Source: Schoenoplectus triqueter (lineage: Eukaryota > Streptophyta > Magnoliopsida > Poales > Cyperaceae). Taken from it: a DNA stretch of 64,000 bases. This document shows positions 13,380 through 27,800 of this stretch, in pieces (positions within the stretch are counted from its first letter, which is position 1; each line of letters begins with the position of its first letter). The position numbers and the translations under genes were made by a program. Below the pieces are notes generated by a model, which did no database searches, had not been told where the DNA came from, and saw only the letters and a list, made by a program, of their open reading frames with translations. Location: the NCBI GenBank assembly GCA_964058805.1, contig CAXKVV010002167.1, positions 1 to 64,000 on the forward strand, read 5' to 3'.

Positions 13380-16300
13380 ACATGAAAACGGGACCCGACG
13401 ACCTCGGCAACGCCGAAAACTTGTCCGGGCGCGCAAAATAAGAAAACGGGACCCAACGACGTCGGCACCGCCAAAAACGAGTCCGGGGGCGCCAAACATG
13501 AAAACGGCACCCGACGACCTCGGCAACGCCCAAAACGTGTCCGGGCGCGAAAAACTTGAAAACGGGAAAGGACGCCCTCGGTACCGCTGAAAACAAGTCC
13601 GGCCGCGCAAAACAAGAAAACGGGACCCGACGACGTCGGCACCGCCGAAAACGAGTCCGGGCGCGCAAAACATGAAAACGGCACCCGACGACCTCGGCAA
13701 CGCCCAAAACGTGTCCGAGCGCGCAAAATATGAAAACGGGACCCGACGCCCTCGGCACCGCCGTAAACGAGTCCGGGCGCGCAAAACTTGAAAACGGGAA
13801 AGGACGCCCTCGGTAACGCCGAAAACGACTCCGGGCGCGCAAAACATGAAAACGGGACCCGACGACCTCGGCACCGCCGAAAACGGGACCCGACGACCTC
13901 GGTAACGCCGAAAAAGTGTCCGGGCGCGCAAAATTAGAAAACGGGACCCGACGACGTCGGCACTTCCGAAAACGAGTCCGGGCGCGCAAAACATGAAAAC
14001 GGCACCCGAGGACCTCGGCAACGCCCAAAACGTGTCCGGGCGCGAAAAACTTGAAAACGGGAAAGGACGCCCTCGGTACTGCCGAAAACGAGTCCGGGCG
14101 CGCAAAACAAGAAAACGGGACCCGACGACGTCGGCACCGCCGAAAACGAGTCCCGGCGCGCAAAACATGAAAACGGCACCCGAGGACCTCGGCAACGCCC
14201 AAAACGTGTCCAAGCGCGTAAAACTCGAAAACGGGACAGGACGCCCTCGGTACCGCCGAAAACGAGTCCGGGCGCGCAAAACATGAAAATGGCACCCGAC
14301 GACCTCGGCAACGCCCAAAACGTGTCCGAGCGCGCAAAGCTCGAAAACGGGACAGGACGCCCTCGGTACCGCCGAAAACGAGTCCGGGCGCGCAAAAAAA
14401 GAAAACGGGACTCGACGCCCTCGGCAACGCCCAAAACGTGTCCGGGCACGCAAAACTCGAAAGCGGGACAGGACGCCCTCGGTACCGCCGAAAACGTGTC
14501 CGGGCGCGCAAAACATGAAAACGGGACCCGACGCCTTCGGCACCGCCGTAAACGAGTCCAGGCGAGCAAATCTTGAAAACGGGAAAGGACGCCCTCGGTA
14601 ACGCCGAAAATGAGTCCGGGCGCGCAAAACATGAAATCGGGACCCGACGACCTCGGCACCGGCGAAAACGAGTCCGGGCGCGCAAATCATGAAAACGGCA
14701 CCCGATGACCTCGGCAACGCCCAAAACGTGTCCGAGCGCGCAAAACTCGAAAACGGGATAGGACGCCCTCGGTACCGCCGAAAACGAGTCCGGGCGCGCA
14801 AAACATGAAAATGGGACTCGACGCCCTCGGCAACGCCCGAAACGTGTCCGGGCGCGCAAAACTCAAAAACGGGATAGGACGCCCTCGGTACCGCCGAAAA
14901 CGTGTCCGGGCGTGCAAAACATGAAAACGGGACCCGACGCCCTCGGCACCGCCGTAAACTGGTCCGGGCGCGCAAAACTTGAAAACGGGATAGGACGCCC
15001 TCGGTAACGCCGAAAACGAGTCCGGGCGCGCAAAACATGAAAACGGGACCCGACGACCTCGGCACCGCCGAATACGAGTCCGGGCGCGCAAAACATGAAA
15101 ACGGGACCCGACGCCCTCGGCAACGCCGAAAACGTGTCCGGGCGCGCAAAACAAGAAAACGGGACCCGACGACATCGGCACCGCCGAAAACGAGTCCGGG
15201 CGCGCAAAACATGAAAACGGCACCCGACGACCTCGGCAACGACCAAAACGTGTCCGGGCGTGAAAATTTGAAAACGGGAAAGGACGCCCTCGGTACCGCC
15301 GAAAACGAGTCAGGGCGCACAAAACAAGAAAACGAGACCCGACGACGTCGGCACCGCCGAAAACGAGTCTGGGCGCGCAAAACATGAAAACGGCACCCGA
15401 CGACCTCGGCAACGCCCAAAACGTGTCCGAGCGCGCAAAACTCGAAAACGGGACAGGACGCCCTCGGTACCGCCGAAAACGAGTCCGGGCGCGCAAAACA
15501 TGAAAATGGCACCCGACGACCTCGGCAACGCCCAAAACGTGTCCGAGCGCGCAAAACTCGAAAACGGGACAGGACGCCCTCGGTACCGCCGAAAACAAGT
15601 CCGGGCGCGCAAAACATGAAAACGGGACTCGACGCCCTCGGCCACGCCCAAAACTTGTCCGGGCGCGCAAAACTCTTAAACGGGACAGGACGCCCTCGGT
15701 ACCGCCGAAAACGTGTCCGGGCGCGCAAAACATGAAAACGGGACCCGACGCCCTCGGCACCGCCGTAAACGAGTCCAGGCGAGCAAATCTTGAAAACGGG
15801 AAAGGACGCCCTCGGTAACGCCGAAAATGATTCCGGACGCGCAAAACATGAAAACGGGACCCGACGACCTCGGTACCGCCGAAAACGAGTCCGGGCGCGC
15901 AAAACATGAAAATGGCACCCGACGACCTAGGCAACGCCCAAAATGTGTCCGAGCGCGCAAAACTCGAAAACGGGACAGGACGCCCTCGGTACCGCCGAAA
16001 ACGAGTCCGGGCGCGCAAAACATGAAAACGGGACTCGACGCCCTCGGCGACGCCCAAAACGTGTCCGGGCGCGCAAAACTCGAAAGCGGGACAGGACGCC
16101 CTCGGTACCGCCGAAAACGTGTCCGGGCGCGCAAAACATGAAAATGGGACCCGACGCCCTCGGCACCGCCGTAAACGAGTCCAGGCGAGCAAATCTTGAA
16201 AACGGGAAAGGACGCCCTCGGTAACGCCGAAAATGAGTCCGGGCGCGCAAAACAGGAAAACGGGACCCGACGACCTCGGCACCGGCGAAAACGAGTCCGA

Positions 16301-19300
16301 GCGCACAAATCATGAAAACGGCACCTGATGACCTCGGCAACGCCCAAAACGTGTCCGAGCGCGCAAAACTCGAAAACGGGACAGGACGCCCTCGGTACCG
16401 CCGAAAACGAGTCCGGGCGCGCAAAACATGAAAACGGGACTCGACGCCCTCGGTACCGCCAAAAACGTGTCCGGGCGCGCAAAACATGAAAACGGGACCC
16501 GACGCCCTCGGCACCGCCGTCAACGGGTCCGGGCGCGCAAAACTTGAAAACGGGAGAGGACGCCCTCGGTAACGCCGAAAACGAGTCCGGGCGCGCAAAA
16601 CATGAAAACGGGACCCGACGACCTCGGCACCGCCGAATACGAGTCCGGGCGCGCAAAACATGAAAACGGGACCCGACGCCCTCGGTACCGCCGAAAACGA
16701 GTCAGGGCACACAAAACAAGAAAACGGGACCCGACGACGTCGGCACCGCCGAAAACGAGTCCGGGCGCGCAAAACATGAAAACGGCACCCGACGACCTCG
16801 GCAACGCCCAAAACGTGTCCGAGCGCGCAAAACTCAAAAGCGGGACAGGACGCCCTCGGTACCGCCGAAAACGAGTCCGGGCGCGCAAAACATGAAAATG
16901 GCACCCGACGACCTCGGCAACGCCCAAAACGTGTCCGAGCGCGCAAAACTCGAAAACGGGACAGGACGCCCTCGGTACCGCCGAAAACGAGTCCGGACGC
17001 GCAAAACATGAAAACGGGACTCGACGCCCTCGGCAACGCCCAAAACGTGTCCGGGCGCGCAAAACAAGAAAACGGGACCCGACGCCCTCGGCACCGCCGT
17101 AAACGAGTCCGGGCGCGCAAAACTGAAAAACGGGAAAGGACGCCCTCGGTAACGCCGAAAACGACTCCGGGCGCGTAAAACATGAAAACGGGACCCGACG
17201 ACCTCGGCACCGCCGAATACGAGTCCGGGCGCGCAAAACATGAAAACGGGCCCCGACGACCTCGGCAACGCCGAAAACTTGTCCGGGCGCGCAAAATATG
17301 AAAACGGGACCCGACGACGTCGGCACCGCCGAAAACGAGTCCGGGGGCGCCAAACATGAAAACGGCACCCGACGACCTCGGCAACGTCCAAAACGTGTCC
17401 GGGCGCGAAAAACTTGAAAACGGGAAAGGACGCCCTCGGTACCGCCGAAAACGAGTCCGGCCGCGCAAAACAAGAAAACGGGACCCGACGACGTCGGCAC
17501 CGCCCAAAACGTGTCCGAGCGCGCAAATATGAAAACGGGACCCGACGCCCTCGGCACCGCCGTAAACGAGTCCGGGTGCGCAAAACTTGAAAACGGGAAA
17601 GGACGCCCTCGGTAACGCCGAAAACGACTCCGGGCGCGCAAAACATGAAAACGGGACCCGACGACCTCGGCACCGCCGAAAACGGGACACGACGACCTCG
17701 GCAACGCCGAAAAAGTGTCCGGGCGCGCAAAATAAGAAAACGGGACCCGACGACGTCGGCACTTCCGAAAACGAGTCCGGGCGCGCAAAACATGAAAAAC
17801 GGCACCCGAGGACCTCGGCAACGCCCAAAACGTGTCAGGGCGCGAAAAACTTGAAAACGGGAAAGGACGCCCTCCGTACCGCCGAAAACGAGTCCGGGCG
17901 CTCAAAACAAGAAAACGGGACCCGACGACGTCGGCACCGCCGAAAACGAGTCCCGGCGCGCAAAACATGAAAACGGCACCCGAGGACCTCGGCAACGCCC
18001 AAAACGTGTCCGAGCGCGTAAAACTCGAAAACGGGACAGGACGCCCTCGGTACCGCCGAAAACGAGTCCGGGCGCGCAAAACATGAAAACGGGACTCGAC
18101 GCCCTCGGCAACGCCCAAAACGTGTCCGGGCGCGCAAAACTCAAAAACGGGACAGGACGCCCTCGGTTCCGCCGAAAACGTGTCCGGGCGCACAAAACAT
18201 GAAAACGGGACCCGACGCCCTCGGCACCGCCGTAAACGAATCCGGGCGCGCAAAACTTGACAACGGGAAAGGACGCCCTCGGTAACACCGAAAACGAGTC
18301 CGGGCGCGCAAAACATGCAAACGGGACCCGACGACCTCGGCACCGCCGAAAACGAGTCCGGGCGCGCAAAACATTAAAACGGGACCCGACGACCTCGGCA
18401 ACGCCGAAAACGTGTCCGGGCGCGCAAAACAAGCAAACGGGACCCGTCGACGTCGGCACCGCCGAAAACGAGTCCCGGCGCGCAAAACATGAAAACGGCA
18501 CCCGAGGACCTCGGCAACGCCCAAAACGTGTCCGAGCGCGTAAAACTCGAAAACGGGACAGGACGCCCTCGGTACCGCCGAAAACGAGTCCGGGCGCGCA
18601 AAACATGAAAACGGGACTCGACGCCCTCGGCAACGCCCAAAACGTGTCCGGGCGCGCAAAACTCAAAAACGGGACAGGACGCCCTCGGTTCCGCCGAAAA
18701 CGTGTCCGGGCGCACAAAACATGAAAACGGGACCCGACGCCCTCGGCACCGCCGTAAACGAATCCGGGCGCGCAAAACTTGACAACGGGAAAGGACGCCC
18801 TCGGTAACACCGAAAACGAGTCCGGGCGCGCAAAACATGCAAACGGGACCCGACGACCTCGGCACCGCCGAAAACGAGTCCGAGCGCGCAAAACATTAAA
18901 ACGGGACCCGACGACCTCGGCAACGCCGAAAACGTGTCCGGGCGCGCAAAACAAGAAAACGGGACCCGTCGACGTCGGCACCGCCGAAAACGAGTACGAG
19001 CGCGCAAAACATGAAAACGGCACCCAACGACCTCGGCAACGCCCAAAACGTGTCCGGGCACGAAAAACTTGAAAACGGGAAAGGACGCCCTCGGTACCGC
19101 CGAAAATGAGTTCGGGCGCGCAAAACAAAAAAACGGGACCCGACGACGTCGGCGCCGCCGAAAATGAGTCCGGGCGCGCAAAACATGAAAACGGGACCCG
19201 ACGACCTCGGCAACGCCCAAAACGTGTCCGGGCGTGCAAAACTCGAAAACGGGACAGGACGCCCTCGGCACCGCCGAAAACGAGTCCGGGCGCGCAAAAC

Positions 19301-21800
19301 AAGAAAACGGGACCCGACGCCCTCGGCACCGCCGTAAACGAGTCATGGCGCGCAAAACTTGAAAACGGGAAAGGACGCCCTCGGTAACGCTGAAAACGAG
19401 TCCGGCCGCGCAAAACATGAAAACGGGACCCGACGACCTCGGCACCGCCGAAAACGAGTCCGGGCGCGCAAAACATGAAAACTGGACCCGACGACCTCGG
19501 CAACTCCGAAAACGTGTCCGGGCGCGCAAAACAAGAAAACGGGACCCCACGACGTCGGCACCGCCGAAAACGAGTCCGGGCGCGCAAAACATGAAAACGG
19601 CACCCGACGACCTCGACAACGCCCAAAATGTGTCCGGGCGCGAAAAACTTGAAAACGGGAAAGGACGCCCTCGGTACCGCCGAAAACGACTCCGGGCGCG
19701 AAAAACATGAAAACGGGACTCGACGCCCTCGGCAACGCCCAAAACGTGTCTTGGCGCGCAAAACTCGAAAACGGGACAGAACGCCTTCGGTACCGCCGAA
19801 AACGTGTCCGAGCGCGCAAAACATGAATACGGGACCCGACGACCTCGGCAACGCCGAAAACGTGTCCGTGCACGCAAAACAAGAAAACGGGACCCGACGA
19901 CGTCGGCACCGCCGCAAACGAGTCCGGGCGCGCAAAACATGAAAACGGCACCCGACGACCTCGGCAACGCCCAAAACGTGTCCGAACGCGGAAAACTCGA
20001 AAACGGGACAGGACGCCCTCGGTACCGCCGAAAACGTGTCCGGGCGCGCCAAACATGAAAACTGGACCCGACGCCCTCGGCACCGCCGTAAACGAGTCCG
20101 GGCGCGCAAAACTTGAAAACGGGAAAGGACGCCCTCGGTAACGCCGAAAAAGAGTCCGGGCGCGCAAAACATGCAAACGGGAACCGACGACCTCGGCACC
20201 GCCGAATACGAGTCCGGGTGCGAAAAACTTGAAAACGAGAAAGGACGCCCTCGGTACCGCCGAAAAAGTGTCCGGGCGCGCAAAACAAGAAAACGGGACC
20301 CGACGACGTCGGCACCGCCGAAAACGAGTCCGGGCGCGCAAAACATGAAAACGGCACCCGACGACCTCGGCAGCGCCCAAAACGTGTCCGGGCGCGAATA
20401 ACTTGAAAACGGGAAAGGACGCCCTCGGTACCGCCAAAAACGAGTCCGGGCTCGCAAAACAAGAAAACGAGACCCGACGACGTCGGCACCGCCGAAAATG
20501 AGTCCGGGCGCGCAAAACATGAAAACGGCACTCGACGACCTCGGCAACGCCCAAAACGTGTCCGAGCGTGCAAAACTCGAAAACGGGACAGGACGCCCTC
20601 GGTACCGCCGAAGACGAGTCCGGGCGCGCAAAACATGAAAACGGGACTCAACGCTCTCGACAATGCCCAAAACGTGTCCGGGCGCGCAAAACTCGAAAAC
20701 GGGACAGGACGCCCTCGGTACCGCCGAAAACGTGTCCGGGCGCGCAAAACATGAAAACGGGACCCGACGCCCTCGGCACCACCGTAAACGAGTCCGGGCG
20801 CGCAAAACTTGAAAACGGGAAAGGACGCCCTCGGCAACGCCGAAAACGAGTCCGGGCGCGCAAAACATGAAAACGGGACCCGACAACCTCGGCGCCGCCG
20901 AAAACGAGTCCGGGCGCGCAAAACATGAAAACGGGACTCAACGCCCTCGGCAACGCCCAAAACGTGTCCGGCCGCGCAAAACTCGAAAACGGGACCCGAC
21001 GACGTCGGCACCGCCGAAAACGAGTCCGGGCGCGCAAAACATGAAAACGGCACCCGACGACCTCGGCAACGCCCAAAACGTGTCCGGGCGCGAAAAACTT
21101 GAAAACGGGAAAGGACGCCCTTGGTACCGTCGAAAACGAGTCCGGGCGCGCAAAACAAGACAACGGGACCCGACAACCTCGGCGCCGCCGAAAACGAGTA
21201 CGGGCGCGCAAAACATTAAAACGAGACCCGACGACCGCGACAACGCCCAAAACGTGTCCGAGCGCGCAAAACTCGAAAACGGGACAGGACACCCTCGGTA
21301 CCGCCGAAAATGAGTCCGGGCGCGCAAAACATGAAAACGGGACTCGACGCCCTCGGCAACGCCCAAAATGTGTCCGGGCGCGCAAAACTCGAAAACGGGA
21401 CAGGTCACCCTCGGTACCGCTGAAAACGAGACGAGTCCGGGCTCGCAAAACATGAAAACGGGACTCGACGCCCTCGGCAACGCCCAAAACGTGTCCGGGC
21501 GCGCAAAACTCGAAAACGGGATAGGACGCCCTCGGTACCGCCGAAAACGTGTCCGGGCGCGCAAAACATGAAAACGGGACCCGACGCCCTCGGCACCGCC
21601 GTAAACGAGTCCGGGCGCGCAAAACTTGAAAACGGGAAAAGACACCCCCGGCAACGCCGAAAACGAGTCCGGGCGCGCAAAACATGAAAACGGAACCCGA
21701 CAACCTCGGCGCCGCCGAAAACGAGTCCGGGCGCCCAAAACATGAAAACGGGACTCGACGCCCTCGGCAACGCCCAAAACGTGTCCGGCCGCGCAAAACT
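13380..21800. repeat. Satellite segmental duplication, copy 1 (about 8.4 kb)
   Basis: Distinctive variant monomers in this block recur in the same order further right. A GCAAAATAAG variant at 13433 matches 21851 (offset 8418). A GCCTTCGGC variant at 14533 matches 22661 (8128). The GAATACGAG monomers at 15068 and 16634 match 23196 and 24820 (8128 and 8186). Variants near 20867 and 21684 match 29112 and 29929 (8245). The offset changes by multiples of about 58 bp, so whole monomers were gained or lost after the duplication. Boundaries are good to about 100 bp. Confidence 0.8.
13866..13896. repeat. Truncated 31-bp satellite monomer
   Basis: The distance between successive CCTCGG anchors is 31 bp here instead of 58, a 27-bp loss. 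The join falls at GAAAACG, which occurs twice in each monomer (CCGAAAACGAG and ATGAAAACGGG), so it fits deletion between short direct repeats. The same truncated unit is seen near 17690, 22296 and 25870, that is, in both copies of the large duplication. Confidence 0.8.
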
Positions 21801-24800
21801 CGAAAACGGGACCCGACGACCTCGGCAACGCCGAAAACTTGTCCGGGCGCGCAAAATAAGAAAACGGGACCCAACGACGTCGGCACCGCCAAAAACTAGT
21901 CCGGGGGCGCCAAACATGAAAACGGCACCCGACGACCTCGGCAACGCCCAAAACGTGTCCGGGCGCGAAAAACTTGAAAACGGGAAAGGACGCCCTCGGT
22001 ACCGCCGAAAACGAGTCCGGCCGCGCAAAACAAGAAAACGGGACCCGACGACGTCGGCACCGCCGAAAACGAGTCCGGGCGCGCAAAACATGAAAACGGC
22101 ACCCGACGACCTCGGCAACGCCCAAAACGTGTCCGAGCGCGCAAAATATGAAAACGGGACCCGACGCCCTCGGCACCGCCGTAAACGAGTCCGGGCGCGC
22201 AAAACTTGAAAACGGGAAAGGACGCCCTCGGTAACGCCGAAAACGACTCCGGGCGCGCAAAACATGAAAACGGGACCCGACGACCTCGGCACCGCCGAAA
22301 ACGGGACCCGACGACCTCGGCAACGCCCAAAACGTGTCCAAGCGCGTAAAACTCGAAAACGGGACAGGACGCCCTCGGTACCGCCGAAAACGAGTCCGGG
22401 CGCGCAAAACATGAAAATGGCACCCGACGACCTCGGCAACGCCCAAAACGTGTCCGAGCGCGCAAAGCTCGAAAACGGGACAGGACGCCCTCGGTACCGC
22501 CGAAAATGAGTCCGGGCGCGCAAAACATGAAAACGGGACTCGACGCCCTCGGCAACGCCCAAAACGTGTCCGGGCACGCAAAACTCGAAAGCGGGACAGG
22601 ACGCCCTCGGTACCGCCGAAAACGTGTCCGGGCGCGCAAAACATGAAAACGGGACCCGACGCCTTCGGCACCGCCGTAAACGAGTCCAGGCGAGCAAATC
22701 TTGAAAACGGGAAAGGACGCCCTCGGTAACGCCGAAAATGAGTCCGGGCGCGCAAAACATGAAATCGGGACCCGACGACCTCGGCACCGGCGAAAACGAG
22801 TCCGGGCGCGCAAATCATGAAAACGGCACCCGATGACCTCGGCAACGCCCAAAACGTGTCCGAGCGCGCAAAACTCGAAAACGGGATAGGACGCCCTCGG
22901 TACCGCCGAAAACGAGTCCGGGCGCGCAAAACATGAAAATGGGACTCGACGCCCTCGGCAACGCCCGAAACGTGTCCGGGCGCGCAAAACTCAAAAACGG
23001 GATAGGACGCCCTCGGTACCGCCGAAAACGTGTCCGGGCGTGCAAAACATGAAAACGGGACCCGACGCCCTCGGCACCGCCGTAAACTGGTCCGGGCGCG
23101 CAAAACTTGAAAACGGGATAGGACGCCCTCGGTAACGCCGAAAACGAGTCCGGGCGCGCAAAACATGAAAACGGGACCCGACGACCTCGGCACCGCCGAA
23201 TACGAGTCCGGGCGCGCAAAACATGAAAACGGGACCCGACGCCCTCGGCAACGCCGAAAACGTGTCCGGGCGCGCAAAACAAGAAAACGGGACCCGACGA
23301 CATCGGCACCGCCGAAAACGAGTCCGGGCGCGCAAAACATGAAAACGGCACCCGACGACCTCGGCAACGACCAAAACGTGTCCGGGCGTGAAAATTTGAA
23401 AACGGGAAAGGACGCCCTCGGTACCGCCGAAAACGAGTCAGGGCGCACAAAACAAGAAAACGAGACCCGACGACGTCGGCACCGCCGAAAACGAGTCTGG
23501 GCGCGCAAAACATGAAAACGGCACCCGACGACCTCGGCAACGCCCAAAACGTGTCCGAGCGCGCAAAACTCGAAAACGGGACAAGACGCCCTCGGTACCG
23601 CCGAAAACGAGTCCGGGCGTGCAAAACATGAAAATGGCACCCGACGACCTCGGCAACGCCCAAAACGTGTCCGAGCGCGCAAAACTCGAAAACGGGACAG
23701 GACGCCCTCGGTACCGCCGAAAACGAGTCCGGGCGCGCAAAACATGAAAACGGGACTCGACGCCCTCGGCCACGCCCAAAACTTGTCCGGGCGCGCAAAA
23801 CTCTTAAACGGGACAGGACGCCCTCGGTACCGCCGAAAACGTGTCCGGGCGCGCAAAACATGAAAACGGGACCCGACGCCCTCGGCACCGCCGTAAACGA
23901 GTCCAGGCGAGCAAATCTTGAAAACGGGAAAGGACGCCCTCGGTAACGCCGAAAATGATTCCGGACGCGCAAAACATGAAAACGGGACCCGACGACCTCG
24001 GTACCGCCGAAAACGAGTCCGGGCGCGCAAAACATGAAAATGGCACCCGACGACCTAGGCAACGCCCAAAATGTGTCCGAGCGCGCAAAACTCGAAAACG
24101 GGACAGGACGCCCTCGGTACCGCCGAAAACGAGTCCGGGCGCGCAAAACATGAAAACGGGACTCGACGCCCTCGGCGACGCCCAAAACGTGTCCGGGCGC
24201 GCAAAACTCGAAAGCGGGACAGGACGCCCTCGGTACCGCCGAAAACGTGTCCGGGCGCGCAAAACATGAAAATGGGACCCGACGCCCTCGGCACCGCCGT
24301 AAACGAGTCCAGGCGAGCAAATCTTGAAAACGGGAAAGGACGCCCTCGGTAACGCCGAAAATGAGTCCGGGCGCGCAAAACATGAAAACGGGACCCGACG
24401 ACCTCGGCACCGGCGAAAACGAGTCCGAGCGCACAAATCATGAAAACGGCACCTGATGACCTCGGCAACGCCCAAAACGTGTCCGAGCGCGCAAAACTCG
24501 AAAACGGGACAGGACGCCCTCGGTACCGCCGAAAACGAGTCCGGGCGCGCAAAACATGAAAACGGGACTCGACGCCCTCGGCAACGCCCAAAACGTGTCC
24601 GGGCGCGCAAAACTCAAAAACGGGATAGGACGCCCTCGGTACCGCCAAAAACGTGTCCGGGCGCGCAAAACATGAAAACGGGACCCGACGCCCTCGGCAC
24701 CGCCGTCAACGGGTCCGGGCGCGCAAAACTTGAAAACGGGAGAGGACGCCCTCGGTAACGCCGAAAACGAGTCCGGGCGCGCAAAACATGAAAACGGGAC

Positions 24801-27800
24801 CCGACGACCTCGGCACCGCCGAATACGAGTCCGGGCGCGCAAAACATGAAAACGGGACCCGACGCCCTCGGTACCGCCGAAAACGAGTCAGGGCACACAA
24901 AACAAGAAAACGGGACCCGACGACGTCGGCACCGCCGAAAACGAGTCTGGGCGCGCAAAAAATGAAAACGGCACCCGACGACCTCGGCAACGCCCAAAAC
25001 GTGTCCGAGCGCGCAAAACTCAAAAGCGGGACAGGACGCCCTCGGTACCGCCGAAAACGAGTCCGGGCGCGCAAAACATGAAAATGGCACCCGACGACCT
25101 CGGCAACGCCCAAAACGTGTCCGAGCGCGCAAAACTCGAAAACGGGACAGGACGCCCTCGGTACCGCCGAAAACGAGTCCGGACGCGCAAAACATGAAAA
25201 CGGGACTCGACGCCCTCGGCAACGCCCAAAACGTGTCCGGGCGCGCAAAACAAGAAAACGGGACCCGACGCCCTCGGCACCGCCGTAAACGAGTCCGGGC
25301 GCGCAAAACTGAAAAACGGGAAAGGACGCCCTCGGTAACGCCGAAAACGACTCCGGGCGCGTAAAACATGAAAACGGGACCCGACGACCTCGGCACCGCC
25401 GAATACGAGTCCGGGCGCGCAAAACATGAAAACGGGCCCCGACGACCTCGGCAACGCCGAAAACTTGTCCGGGCGCGCAAAATAAGAAAACGGGACCCGA
25501 CGACGTCGGCACCGCCGAAAACGAGTCCGGGGGCGCCAAACATGAAAACGGCACCCGACGACCTCGGCAACGCCCAAAACGTGTCCGGGTACGAAAAACT
25601 TGAAAACGGGAAAGGACGCCCTCGGTACCGCCGAAAACGAGTCCGGCCGCGCAAAACAATAAAACGGGACCCGACGACGTCGGCACCGCCCAAAACGTGT
25701 CCGAGCGCGCAAAATATGAAAACGGGACCCGACGCCCTCGGCACCGCCGTAAACGAGTCCGGGTGCGCAAAACTTGAAAACGGGAAAGGACGCCCTCGGT
25801 AACGCCGAAAACGACTCCGGGCGCGCAAAACATGAAAACGGGACCCGACGACCTCGGCACCGCCGAAAACGGGACACGACGACCTCGGCAACGCCGAAAA
25901 AGTGTCCGGGCGCGCAAAATAAGAAAACGGGACCCGACGACGTCGGCACTTCCGAAAACGAGTCTGGGCGCGCAAAACATGAAAAACGGCACCCGAGGAC
26001 CTCGGCAAAGCCCAAAACTTGTCCGGGCGCGAAAAACTTGAAAACGGGAAAGGACGCCCTCCGTACCGCCGAAAACGAGTCCGGGCGCGCAAAACAAGAA
26101 AACGGGACCCGACGACGTCGGCACCGCCGAAAACGAGTCCCGGCGCGCAAAACATGAAAACGGCACCCGAGGACCTCGGCAACGCCCAAAACGTGTCCGA
26201 GCGCGTAAAACTCGAAAACGGGACAGGACGCCCTCGGTACCGCCGAAAACGAGTCCGGGCGCGCAAAACATGAAAACGGGACTCGACGCCCTCGGCAACG
26301 CCCAAAACGTGTCCGGGCGCGCAAAACTCAAAAACGGGACAGGACGCCCTCGGTTCCGCCGAAAACGTGTCCGGGCGCACAAAACATGAAAACGGGACCC
26401 GACGCCCTCGGCACCGCCGTAAACGAATCCGGGCGCGCAAAACTTGACAACGGGAAAGGACGCCCTCGGTAACACCGAAAACGAGTCCGGGCGCGCAAAA
26501 CATGCAAACGGGACCCGACGACCTCGGCACCGCCGAAAACGAGTCCGGGCGCGCAAAACATTAAAACGGGACCCGACGACCTCGGCAACGCCGAAAACGT
26601 GTCCGGGCGCGCAAAACAAGAAAACGGGACCCGTCGACGTCGGCACCGCCGAAAACGAGTACGAGCGCGCAAAACATGAAAACGGCACCCAACGACCTCG
26701 GCAACGCCCAAAACGTGTCCGGGCACGAAAAACTTGAAAACGGGAAAGGACGCCCTCGGTACCGCCGAAAATGAGTTCGGGCGCGCAAAACAAGAAAACG
26801 GGACCCGACGACGTCGGCGCCGCCGAAAATGAGTCCGGGCGCGCAAAACATAAAAACGGGACCCGACGACCTCGGCAACGCCCAAAACGTGTCCGGGCGT
26901 GCAAAACTCGAAAACGGGACAGGACGCCCTCGGCACCGCCGAAAACGAGTCCGGGCGCGCAAAACAAGAAAACGGGACCCGACGCCCTCGGCACCGCCGT
27001 AAACGAGTCATGGCGCGCAAAACTTGAAAACGGGAAAGGACGCCCTCGGTAACGCTGAAAACGAGTCCAGCCGCGCAAAACATGAAAACGGGACCCGACG
27101 ACCTCGGCACCGCCGAAAACGAGTCCGGGCGCGCAAAACATGAAAACTGGACCCGACGACCTCGGCAACTCCGAAAACGTGTCCGGGCGCGCAAACCAAG
27201 AAAACGGGACCCCACGACGTCGGCACCGCCGAAAACGAGTCCGGGCGCGCAAAACATGAAAACGGCACCCGACGACCTCGACAACGCCCAAAATGTGTCC
27301 GGGCGCGAAAAACTTGAAAACAGGAAAGGACGCCCTCGGTACCGCCGAAAACGACTCCGGGCGCGCAAAACATGAAAACGGGACTCGACGCCCTCGGCAA
27401 CGCCCAAAACGTGTCTGGGCGCGCAAAACTCGAAAACGGGACAGAACGCCTTCGGTACCGCCGAAAACGTGTCCGGGCGCGCAAAACATGAAAATGGGAC
27501 ACGACGCCCTCGGCACCGCCGTAAACGAGTCCGGGCGCGCAAAACTTGAAAACGGGACCCGACGCCCTCGGCAACGCCCAAAACGTGTCTGGGCGCGCAA
27601 AACTTGAAAACGGGAAAGGACGCCCTCGCTAACGCCGAAAACGAGTCCGGGCGCGCAAAACATGAAAACGGGACCCGACGACCTCGGCACCGCCGAAAAC
27701 GAGTCTGGGCGCGCAAAACATGAAAACGGGACCCGACGACCTCGGCAACGCCGAAAACGTGTCCGGGCGCGCAAAACAAGAAAACGCGACCCGACGACGT

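Noticed and set aside
12396..15902. Minus-strand open frame of 1168 codons (and others above 1000 codons, for example 11800-14859, 20938-24030, 34228-37698)
   Set aside because: These run through pure 58-bp satellite and repeat one low-complexity 58-residue period. Overlapping frames are open as well. They reflect a stop-free repeat, not a protein gene.
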